From the NCBI GenBank assembly GCA_020024515.1, contig JAHHTR010000054.1, positions 1 to 13,043 of the forward strand: 13,043 bases of DNA. The letters run 5' to 3'. A model generated the notes under the pieces. It did not search any database, was not told where the DNA came from, and worked only from the letters and a program-made list of their open reading frames with translations. Below, in pieces: positions 1 to 5,427 of this stretch. Positions within the stretch are counted from its first letter, which is position 1, and each line of letters opens with the position of its first letter. The translations under genes and the position numbers were made by a program. The stretch comes from Angelakisella sp. GTDB taxonomy: Bacteria > Bacillota > Clostridia > Oscillospirales > Ruminococcaceae.

Positions 1-190
1 TCAGTTGGTCAATGTTATATGATTGACCTTGAAGCATTTCATTCGCTCTGCTGTCGTCAACAACTTCTTTAACTGATACTGTTGTCTTGGCGCTGTTTGG
101 GACTCCGATTTGTTCGCAAACACGGTTTATGGTTTCTTCTGTACATGGAAAAAACGTATCATATGGTGTTCCTTTAAATTTAATTCTCAT
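1..190 (-). CDS. N-terminal part of a putative ArdA-like mobile-element protein (runs off the left edge)
   Basis: An open frame starts at ATG 190-188 on the minus strand and continues without a stop to the window edge, giving 63 residues beginning MRIKFKGTPYDTFFPC. The start is fixed by a strong AGGAGA ribosome binding site a few bases upstream, on the complement of about 194-202. The segment is soluble and mixed in charge, with no signal peptide or membrane helix. From memory it resembles the N-terminus of proteins annotated as ArdA-type antirestriction proteins in integrative conjugative elements of Clostridia, which mimic DNA and protect incoming DNA from type I restriction. That match is recalled, not searched, and only the first third or so of such a protein is visible. 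A terminator-like hairpin lies in its leader at 226-255. If the match is right, the left end of the window lies in or next to a mobile element. Confidence 0.5.
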   Translation of the reverse strand, partial: MRIKFKGTPYDTFFPCTEETINRVCEQIGVPNSAKTTVSVKEVVDDSRANEMLQGQSYNIDQL

Positions 191-225
191 TTAAATCTCT
201 CCTTTTAAATTAACGTGTAGTTATA

Positions 226-255
226 TAAAAAAAGAGCCACTTTAAAAGTGACTCT
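226..255 (-). terminator. Intrinsic terminator-like hairpin upstream of the left-edge gene
   Basis: Read on the minus strand, an AGAGTCACTTT / AAAGTGGCTCT stem with one internal mismatch (about 10 pairs) is followed directly by seven T residues. This is a canonical rho-independent terminator shape pointing left. No minus-strand gene lies just to its right, so it would either end an unidentified short transcript from about 260-400 or act as a leader attenuator for the left-edge gene. Confidence 0.55.
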
Positions 256-398
256 GATTTTTGCTATTTAATATAGATTTGTAATTTTTATGCCTTTTTG
301 TTTGGCACATTCAAATGTATAAGTTGTTCACAATAAAGATAGTATATTTAATATTTATAAATAACAATATTTATTAATTATAAAATTCTTTATCATAA
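256..398. other. AT-rich intergenic stretch without a recognisable gene
   Basis: This stretch lies between the left-edge minus-strand gene and the promoter of the plus-strand unit. No frame with a plausible ribosome binding site was seen. On the minus strand there is a small TGCC...GGCA hairpin (about 289-306) and a loose TATACT-like -10 near 340, which could start a short leader RNA running into the hairpin at 226-255. This is weak evidence. Confidence 0.3.
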
Positions 399-426
399 TT
401 GACATTTAATTTTATTGTGATATAAT
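399..426 (+). promoter_or_regulatory. Strong sigma-A type promoter of the DUF4176 unit
   Basis: A perfect TTGACA (399-404) and a perfect TATAAT (421-426) are separated by 16 bp. A TG dinucleotide at 418-419 adds an extended -10. Transcription would begin near 433, about 27 nt before the first start codon. No dyad operator overlaps it, so it looks like an unrestrained strong promoter. Confidence 0.8.
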
Positions 427-459
427 ATAATCAAATTATTATATTATGGAGGTATAGTT

Positions 460-937
460 ATGGATATTACATATAGTATTTCTGATAAAAATAATACATT
501 ATTCTCGAAAAAAATATGGAATAAATGAGACAGTAAAGATTAATGATAAAGTAAATTTAAACGTCCAGTCTAATGTCTCTATTGGTTCTAAAGTAGATGG
601 ACCATATAATTCAATATCTGTAGGGGTTGATACTGCAAAATTTAAACTGTCAGATTCCATAAACACGTTAACTTTAAAGGCTATGAATGCCGAAGCTTCT
701 CTTGGTTGTGCAACAGGTGGTGGAAGTTCTTATTCAGGTAAAGCGTCAATAGCTGAATTATCTTCATCACATTCTTTCAATATTTTAAATACAAAAGTTA
801 CAATATCTGCTGAAGTGGGTATAGGTGTTGCAGTAGGTGGAAATATAGGTATTGGAAATAATAGTGCTTCTTTAGGAATGAAAACTCCTTTGGGATCAGG
901 AATTTATGGTGGTATAAATATTGATTTAAGGGGTTGA
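460..937 (+). pseudogene. Glycine-rich beta-type protein with a frameshift at an A7 run; candidate type VII secretion-linked effector domain
   Basis: ATG 460 follows GGAGG (448-452) with a 7-nt spacer, but its frame stops at TGA 526-528 after 22 codons. The frame that continues to the stop at 935-937 is open through this point. Dropping one A from the A7 run (508-514) joins MDITYSISDKNNTLFSKK to YGINETVK and yields one protein of about 158 residues. The internal ATG at 683 has no properly spaced ribosome binding site, so it is a poor independent start. The joined product has short alternating beta-like segments (about 25-75) and a glycine/alanine/serine-rich C-terminal third (about 115-158) with small-residue repeats such as GIGVAVGGNIGIG. 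It has no signal peptide, no LXG or WXG motif and no catalytic motif I recognise. The stop lies 5 nt before the DUF4176 start, so the two are probably coupled. The break may be an inactivating mutation, a sequence error, or slippage at the run. Confidence 0.55.
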
Positions 938-942
938 GAATA

Positions 943-1179
943 GTGAAGTTATTACCAGTAGGTTCTATTGTTAGATTAAAAGGCGGTAACAAAATGTTAA
1001 TGATTTATGGGAGTAATGTACACAATTTAACTAATAAAAAAGATTATAATTACGTTGCTTGCTTTTATCCCGAAGGATATATGGGTTCTAAATATAATGT
1101 GTTCTTTAATAATGAAAGTATAGAACAAATTTATTTTTCTGGATATACTATGAAAGCTAAGGATTTACACTATGAATAA
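943..1179 (+). CDS. DUF4176 family protein (type VII secretion/LXG-associated)
   Basis: This encodes a 78-residue soluble protein starting at GTG 943, which sits 9 nt after AAGGGG (928-933). A TTG at 934 is in frame but would overlap the upstream stop and lacks a spaced binding site. The sequence fits the DUF4176 pattern well: an opening KLLPVGSIVRLKGG, then LMIYG (about residues 20-24), then a central YPEGYMG followed by FFN and an IEQIYFSGY segment (about 62-70). DUF4176 proteins are small partners repeatedly encoded beside LXG toxins and type VIIb secretion genes in Bacillota, where an accessory or chaperone-like role is proposed. That link is family knowledge; here no LXG or ESX gene is in view. 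The gene is closely packed between the frameshifted glycine-rich gene and the membrane protein, with which it overlaps by 8 nt. Confidence 0.8.
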   Translation: MKLLPVGSIVRLKGGNKMLMIYGSNVHNLTNKKDYNYVACFYPEGYMGSKYNVFFNNESIEQIYFSGYTMKAKDLHYE

Positions 1180-1483
1180 TTTAAAAATGATTTTAAAAAC
1201 TATTCTTTTGCCGCCACCAAAAGATTGTCCTTTACCATATAAGCTTTTTTACATATTTTATATATTCTTTATTATGATTTCTGTTCCTCAGTTATTTAAT
1301 AATATACAATCAAATAACTATTCTTTATTTCAATGTATCACATTATTTTTTATTCTAAATCTAATCGCTACATTTATGTTTAGATTTGAAGCCATTAACA
1401 GATTACATTTGTTAAATAAAATGCAATATATAATAATATTAATAATACTTAGTAGTGTATTATGTATTGTTAATTTTATGTAG
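1172..1483 (+). CDS. Small membrane protein with three predicted helices; candidate immunity or accessory protein
   Basis: This is a 103-residue hydrophobic protein of no family I recognise. ATG 1172 overlaps the end of the DUF4176 gene by 8 nt and uses an AAGGA ribosome binding site located inside that gene, so translation is likely coupled. Three membrane segments are visible at about residues 25-43, 52-71 and 84-103, joined by short polar loops; the N-terminal 24 residues are basic and contain a PPP run. There is no signal peptidase site and no catalytic motif. In type VII toxin loci, small polytopic membrane proteins next to the effector often protect the producer against membrane-active toxins, and this position fits that idea. 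The inference rests on context only. Confidence 0.7.
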   Translation: MNNLKMILKTILLPPPKDCPLPYKLFYIFYIFFIMISVPQLFNNIQSNNYSLFQCITLFFILNLIATFMFRFEAINRLHLLNKMQYIIILIILSSVLCIVNFM

Positions 1484-1529
1484 ACATATTATGCTCTTTT
1501 TAATGCCCTCTTAAAGTTTTTACCACAAA

Positions 1530-1569
1530 TAAAAAAAGGCCTTGATTTCATAAAAGAAACCAAAGCCTT
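1530..1569 (-). terminator. Imperfect hairpin terminator, possibly bidirectional
   Basis: Arms AAGGCCTTGATTTC and GAAACCAAAGCCTT pair with two mismatches around an ATAAAA loop. On the minus strand the stem is followed by a run of seven T, the typical terminator arrangement; on the plus strand the trailing sequence is ATCTTTTA, which is weaker. It could stop minus-strand read-through from the tRNA genes and also end the plus-strand DUF4176 unit. Confidence 0.55.
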
Positions 1570-1788
1570 AATCTTTTATATTAAATTTTAAGCAGCGCCC
1601 TTTTTTATAAGAGATTTATGTCACTTAATGTTTTGGCTGCAACAGTTATATTAATTTGAGCCTAAATTGTAATTTATATCATTGGGTGTTAGCTCAAATC
1701 CCCCAAATAATGAAAATTACCAAAATGATAACGTCAAAAATGACATTTGAAAAACCCGCTTTTTTTGAGAAAAAAGTGCGTAAAATGC

Positions 1789-1818
1789 GTTATCATCGGC
1801 TTTTATACCGATGATAAC
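1789..1818 (-). terminator. Stem-loop 19 nt downstream of tRNA-Leu(CAG), likely end of the tRNA transcript
   Basis: A perfect 11-bp inverted repeat (GTTATCATCGG / CCGATGATAAC) encloses an 8-nt loop. It directly follows the tRNA-Leu(CAG) 3' end on the minus strand. The following T content on the minus strand is interrupted (GCATTTTACGC, then TTTTTT), so termination may be partial and completed at 1530-1569. Confidence 0.5.
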
Positions 1819-1836
1819 ATTTTTATACACTAAGTA

Positions 1837-1923
1837 TGGTGCGGGTAACAGGACTTGAACCTGCACAGTTTTGCAACCATTAGAACCTGAATCTAACGCG
1901 TCTGCCAATTCCGCCATACCCGC
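1837..1923 (-). tRNA. tRNA-Leu, anticodon CAG
   Basis: The minus strand folds as a class II tRNA: the acceptor 5' GCGGGTA pairs with 3' TACCCGC, the discriminator is A (1840), and CCA is encoded at 1839-1837. The D arm holds GGCGGAATTGGCAGACGC, a typical tRNA-Leu feature. The anticodon stem TTAGA/TCTAA encloses TTCAGGT with anticodon CAG, which reads CUG. A long variable arm precedes the T arm with TTCAAGT. It is the second gene of a tRNA-Leu pair, 120 bp after tRNA-Leu(GAG). Confidence 0.95.
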
Positions 1924-2027
1924 ATAGTTATATTTTTTGTTTTTGAATAAAAGTTTAAATAATACTATTATTATTTTGATGTGAAAAAAAGTAAGACTAA
2001 AATTAAAACTATACTTACATTCCAAAT

Positions 2028-2042
2028 GTCGAGATACTCGAC
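2028..2042 (-). repeat. 15-bp perfect hairpin one base after tRNA-Leu(GAG)
   Basis: GTCGAG-ATA-CTCGAC forms 6-bp arms with a 3-nt loop, beginning one base beyond the encoded CCA of tRNA-Leu(GAG). It has no T-tract, so it is unlikely to terminate; it could help 3' processing of the dicistronic tRNA precursor. Confidence 0.4.
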
Positions 2043-2043
2043 T

Positions 2044-2127
2044 TGGTGCGGTGGATGGGACTTGAACCCACACGTCATTGACACACGCCCCTCAAACGTG
2101 CCTGTCTGCCGATTCCAGCACCACCGC
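2044..2127 (-). tRNA. tRNA-Leu, anticodon GAG
   Basis: On the minus strand the acceptor arms GCGGTGG and CCACCGC pair, followed by discriminator A (2047) and an encoded CCA (2046-2044). The D arm contains GGAATCGGCAGACA, the anticodon stem CACGT/GCGTG encloses TTGAGGG with anticodon GAG (reads CUC and CUU), and there is a long class II variable arm. The T arm is GTGGG-TTCAAGT-CCCAT. It has a consensus promoter 15 nt upstream of its 5' end and is the first gene of the tRNA-Leu pair. Confidence 0.95.
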
Positions 2128-2148
2128 ATACATTGAACTACAATGGAT

Positions 2149-2177
2149 ATTATAGTATAATCATATTAAAAAGTCAA
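2149..2177 (-). promoter_or_regulatory. Promoter of the tRNA-Leu pair
   Basis: On the minus strand TTGACT (2177-2172) and a perfect TATAAT (2154-2149) are 17 bp apart. Transcription would start near 2142, about 15 nt before the mature 5' end of tRNA-Leu(GAG). Confidence 0.8.
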
Positions 2178-2209
2178 TAGAATTATTCGGGAATAGAGTA
2201 CTTATAACA

Positions 2210-2244
2210 ATCCCCACCCGTTTTACAGAGTGGGGATAATTTTT
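2210..2244 (+). terminator. Hairpin after the P-loop gene, T-tract on the plus strand
   Basis: A perfect 8-bp stem (ATCCCCAC / GTGGGGAT) with a 12-nt loop is followed on the plus strand by AATTTTTTT. On the minus strand, the direction of the neighbouring genes, the stem is followed by TGTTATAAG with no T-tract. It lies 17 bp beyond the P-loop gene stop, so it probably marks that gene's 3' end despite the better orientation being plus. Confidence 0.5.
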
Positions 2245-2260
2245 TTAAATAAATTTAAAC

Positions 2261-2677
2261 TTATAAAAGTATAAATTTTTCCAATTCTTGTGGTAGTTCA
2301 CTTGCATCACAGGATACTGTAAATACGATATCTTCCAAATGTTCTGTGCCTTTGATATCAGCAAGCTTATTAATCATATCTGTAAACTTATTGTAATCTC
2401 TACCACCTATTTTTAATGTTGCATCAACAAAAATGTGTGTAATATCATAGTTTCCAGCCAATAGTCCACAAATGAAACCATATAAAGAGTCAAAACCTTC
2501 CAATTTATAGTCATCTGTATCAACTAAGCGCGCCTGATGTGAAATGTCGTATGTAAGTTTTGTGCCTTTTTCCAAACAAACTACATTACCTGTTGATTTT
2601 TCAACAGCTGCATTTGTCATTTCAATTAAAGTTTTTGTCTTACCTGAACCCTTATTGCCTACAATTAATTTAACCAT
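2261..2677 (-). CDS. Small P-loop NTPase of unknown function, conserved type in Clostridia
   Basis: The protein is 138 residues and cytoplasmic. A Walker A motif GNKGSGKT is at residues 7-14, right after the first beta strand. A hydrophobic strand ending in Asp (THIFVDATLKIGG, about 80-92) is a plausible Walker B. No recA, kinase or membrane features are recognisable, and the protein is too short to carry an added effector domain. Such single-domain proteins occur widely in Clostridia and are sometimes labelled PilT-like or ATP-binding; I know of no established role. ATG 2677 follows a strong GGAGGA site at about 2688-2693. It lies 121 bp downstream of glucose-6-phosphate isomerase in the same direction, without a clear terminator between, so co-transcription is possible. 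Confidence 0.8.
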   Translation of the reverse strand: MVKLIVGNKGSGKTKTLIEMTNAAVEKSTGNVVCLEKGTKLTYDISHQARLVDTDDYKLEGFDSLYGFICGLLAGNYDITHIFVDATLKIGGRDYNKFTDMINKLADIKGTEHLEDIVFTVSCDASELPQELEKFILL

Positions 2678-2727
2678 AACTTTGTCCTCCTAATATTTTT
2701 TTGGCAGGAAAATTTTAATTTATATCA

Positions 2728-2747
2728 AAGTTGTATTAAAACAACTT
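2728..2747. repeat. 7-bp inverted repeat between pgi and the P-loop gene
   Basis: AAGTTGT and ACAACTT flank a 6-nt AT spacer, 51 bp upstream of the P-loop start. It has no adjoining T-tract on either strand, so it may be an operator or mRNA hairpin rather than a terminator. Support is symmetry alone. Confidence 0.3.
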
Positions 2748-2798
2748 ATCAACACTATAATATGTACATTGAAAATAGTTATGCTAAAAAAGAGAATA

Positions 2799-4136
2799 TT
2801 AATTCAATTTATTTAAAAGTTCTTCTTTTAAGTCTTCGTAACCTGGTTTTCCAAGTAGTGCAAACATATTCTTTTTATATGCTTCTACACCTGGTTGGTC
2901 AAATGGATTAATAGCCATCAAATAACAGCTCATTGCACAAGCTTTCTCAAAGAAGTAAACCAAATAACCATATTCTTTTGGAGAAATTTCAGACATTTCG
3001 ATTACGATATTCGGTACGCCGCCTTCTGTATGTGCAAGAATTGTTCCTTCCATAGCACGTCTGTTAACTATTGACATATTTTGATTTGACAAGAAATTTA
3101 ATCCGTCAAGATTTTCAGGATCTTCCTCGATAAAGAAATCTTTTGAAGGTTTCTTTATATCAACAACTGTTTCAAACATCATTCTTCTGCCGTCTTGGAT
3201 ATATTGACCCATTGAGTGCAAGTCTGTTGAGAATGTAACAGATGCTGGGAAAACACCTTTATTGTCTTTTCCTTCACTTTCACCGAATAGTTGTTTTAAC
3301 CATTCATTCATCATTGTGAATTGCGGTTCATAAGAAACAAATATTTCAGTTGCAAAACCTTTACGGTATAGAATGTTTCTCAGTGCTGCATATCTGTAAC
3401 ATGGATTTTTGCTAAAATCTTTTTCCGCAAGTTCATCTTCGGCTTGTTTTGCACCTTGCATAATTTCGTCAATGTTAATACCGGCAACGGCTATTGGCAA
3501 TAGACCAACGGCAGTAAGAACAGAATATCTGCCACCAACATCATCAGCGATAACAAAACATTCATAGCCTTCTCGGTCAGCAAGTGATTTTAATGTTCCA
3601 CGAGACTTGTCCGTTGTACAATAAATTCTCTGAGCTGCCTCTTTTTCACCATATTTCTCGATTAATTTTTTACGGAAAACTCTGAAAGCAAGAGCAGGCT
3701 CAGTTGTTGTACCGGATTTTGATATAATATTTACAGAAAAATCTCTGCCTTCTATAAGTGAAAGTACATCATTCATATAAGATGAGCTGATGTTACAACC
3801 AACAAATATTATATCGGGAGTATCTTTCTTTAAATTATTATAAAATGGGCTTTTAAGGAACTCGATAGCTGAACGGGCACCAAGGTAAGAACCACCTATA
3901 CCTATAACAACAAGAACTTCACTATCTTTTTGTATTTTTTCAGCAGCTTTTTTAATTCTTGCAAATTCGTCTTTGTCATAATCGGTAGGTAGGTGAAGCC
4001 AACCCAAAAAATCATTTCCAAGACCTGATTTGTTTTCAAGAACGTCTGCTGATGCGTTTACAAGATGTTCGATGGCTTTCATTTCGTTGTTATCAACAAA
4101 ATTGCCAAGATACTTTTCACTAATAGTAATACTCAT
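2799..4136 (-). CDS. pgi: Glucose-6-phosphate isomerase
   Basis: This enzyme interconverts glucose-6-phosphate and fructose-6-phosphate in the cytoplasm, in glycolysis and gluconeogenesis. The protein is 445 residues, the normal size for the bacterial GPI of Bacillus-type species. Recognisable parts are VVIGIGGSYLGARSA (76-90), the phosphate-binding loop ISKSGTTTEPA (138-148), the family signature DDVGGRYSVL (198-207), the catalytic glutamate region GESEGKDNKG (285-294), His307 in LHSMGQ and Lys421 in QPGVEAYK. The frame is open 18 codons further upstream, but ATG 4136 is chosen: AGAGG lies 9 nt before it and the family begins at this point. A 17-bp spaced promoter is at 4228-4256. All key residues are present, so the enzyme should be active. 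It is the only classical central carbon enzyme in the window. Confidence 0.97.
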   Translation of the reverse strand: MSITISEKYLGNFVDNNEMKAIEHLVNASADVLENKSGLGNDFLGWLHLPTDYDKDEFARIKKAAEKIQKDSEVLVVIGIGGSYLGARSAIEFLKSPFYNNLKKDTPDIIFVGCNISSSYMNDVLSLIEGRDFSVNIISKSGTTTEPALAFRVFRKKLIEKYGEKEAAQRIYCTTDKSRGTLKSLADREGYECFVIADDVGGRYSVLTAVGLLPIAVAGINIDEIMQGAKQAEDELAEKDFSKNPCYRYAALRNILYRKGFATEIFVSYEPQFTMMNEWLKQLFGESEGKDNKGVFPASVTFSTDLHSMGQYIQDGRRMMFETVVDIKKPSKDFFIEEDPENLDGLNFLSNQNMSIVNRRAMEGTILAHTEGGVPNIVIEMSEISPKEYGYLVYFFEKACAMSCYLMAINPFDQPGVEAYKKNMFALLGKPGYEDLKEELLNKLN

Positions 4137-4227
4137 TTTCTTCAACCTCTTCCAATAGTTTATAGTTGTATAAATTATTGTGTTACTCAATGTAAAGGAA
4201 TAAAATTGTTCTTAGTTGTATGTTCAT

Positions 4228-4256
4228 ATTATATTACTTTTTTATTAACTTTGCAA
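4228..4256 (-). promoter_or_regulatory. Promoter of pgi
   Basis: On the minus strand TTGCAA (4256-4251) and a perfect TATAAT (4233-4228) are separated by 17 bp. The start would be near 4221, giving a leader of about 85 nt. Confidence 0.7.
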
Positions 4257-4356
4257 GAGTTTTTACACAAATAAAACAAAATAAATATAAAATATTAATA
4301 GTTTTAGTTCAAATACAATAAAAATAATTAAAATTTATATTAATCAAAATTATTTT

Positions 4357-5310
4357 TTATTTTTTTGATTTATTAATAATATCGTCTGAATTAAATTTTT
4401 TGGTAATAGTTTTTCCGTCTGATTTTTTGTCTGTGGGTGCACCCTTATCGTCAACTTCAAACAGACTTTTTATTTTCAAGGATTTAACAGTACCTATTGC
4501 ATCTTTAAAAAAACATGATGATTCAAAATCTGATGATTTTGGAATATTATACATATTATTATATGTTACTGTATATGTACCCTCTGATGTTGTAAGTTCT
4601 ATTACAGGTGATTCCTTTAAGCCCAAATGATAATTCTTCTGTGTCTTATTAGATATGGTAAAGTCTACCTGTATACCTGAAATACAAGTATATACACGGG
4701 CATTTGTAGCCTTTATTTCATCAGGCTCGCTTTTTGATATATAGTTATCAAAAGATGTAACACCCAAGAGCAATATTTTCCAGTTATCGTTTTCTTTTAT
4801 AAAATAATCTGTATAATCAATTTTTTCTTCTGCTCCATTTGAGCCACTGACTGTCATTTTATATTTTGCAATGGCTGTATTGTCATCAATTATTTCAATA
4901 TCTTCAATTTTATGTGATATATACGGAGATTTTTCCAAATTATCGGATACAGTATCTATAAAGAATTTTTCGTCCATAAAATTAAGGTCTTTTGTTGTTT
5001 GTGAAATATATTCATTCCATAATACTTTTGCATTGAGTGTTTTGGCTTTTTTTTCTTGCATTATGCTGTCAATAACAGATTTAACTGTTGGATATTTAAC
5101 TATGGTTTTTTCTTCTTCATTTTCGGTAGATGACTCGGTTGTTGTTTCAGAAGTTGATGATGAAGCGGTATCTTCAATTAAATTTGAATTTTCAGTGAAA
5201 GTTGAAGAAGATGGTGTGCTTATACTATCATTGTTATTCCCACAGCCTACTGCTGTTGACAATAACAGTGCACCAAGTAAGCAAAAAAATTTTTTATATT
5301 TAATAATCAT
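4357..5310 (-). CDS. Surface lipoprotein with NTF2-like domain and C-terminal beta domain
   Basis: The protein is 317 residues. It has a basic N-terminus, a hydrophobic segment (about 9-20) and the lipobox-like TAVGC with Cys23 as the lipidation site, so it should be anchored outside the membrane. A low-complexity Ser/Thr/Glu linker spans about 28-68. Residues about 72-185 look like an NTF2/SnoaL-type fold: a helix around VKSVIDSIMQEKKA, then the strands IEDIEIIDDNTAIAKYKM and YTDYFIKENDNWKILLLG, typical of the last strands of such domains in secreted clostridial proteins. The remaining part (about 205-300) is beta-rich and resembles Ig-like or DUF4352-like domains. ATG 5310 is chosen over an upstream in-frame start at 5355 because the signal peptide begins here, with AGGAGA 10 nt upstream. 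It has its own promoter. Ligand and role are unknown. Confidence 0.8.
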   Translation of the reverse strand: MIIKYKKFFCLLGALLLSTAVGCGNNNDSISTPSSSTFTENSNLIEDTASSSTSETTTESSTENEEEKTIVKYPTVKSVIDSIMQEKKAKTLNAKVLWNEYISQTTKDLNFMDEKFFIDTVSDNLEKSPYISHKIEDIEIIDDNTAIAKYKMTVSGSNGAEEKIDYTDYFIKENDNWKILLLGVTSFDNYISKSEPDEIKATNARVYTCISGIQVDFTISNKTQKNYHLGLKESPVIELTTSEGTYTVTYNNMYNIPKSSDFESSCFFKDAIGTVKSLKIKSLFEVDDKGAPTDKKSDGKTITKKFNSDDIINKSKK

Positions 5311-5375
5311 TATAATGATTTCTCCTGTAAAAAAATGTCTTAAAGAAAATAACACTTATTCTGTCTATATAATGT

Positions 5376-5404
5376 ATAATATCATAGCGAATATTTATTT
5401 TCAA
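5376..5404 (-). promoter_or_regulatory. Promoter of the NTF2-like lipoprotein gene
   Basis: On the minus strand TTGAAA (5404-5399) and TATTAT (5381-5376) are 17 bp apart, giving a start near 5369 and a leader of about 60 nt. It lies between the rarA stop and the lipoprotein, so the lipoprotein need not depend on rarA transcription. Confidence 0.6.
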
Positions 5405-5427
5405 GTGTACATATTATCAATATTTTT

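Larger units (their letters stand above)
1484..1836. other. Intergenic stretch between the accessory unit and the tRNA-Leu genes
   Basis: No coding frame with a plausible start was found in these roughly 350 bases. It holds two stem-loops, listed separately (1530-1569 and 1789-1818), and otherwise AT-rich sequence. The part just left of the tRNA-Leu(CAG) 3' end is where the junction of a tRNA-inserted element would lie, but no duplicate of the tRNA 3' end was seen in this stretch. Confidence 0.4.

Noticed and set aside
683..937. A separate 84-residue gene starting at ATG 683
   Set aside because: The upstream AAAGG is only 2 nt from the ATG, and the same frame is open back to the A7 run next to a gene start with an ideal ribosome binding site. 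A broken longer gene explains it better.
1717..2073. A 118-residue minus-strand frame
   Set aside because: It runs through the tRNA-Leu(CAG) gene and part of tRNA-Leu(GAG); it has no ribosome binding site and is a chance frame.
4137..4190. An 18-residue N-terminal extension of glucose-6-phosphate isomerase
   Set aside because: The extension does not belong to the family and lacks its own ribosome binding site; ATG 4136 has both the binding site and the expected N-terminus.
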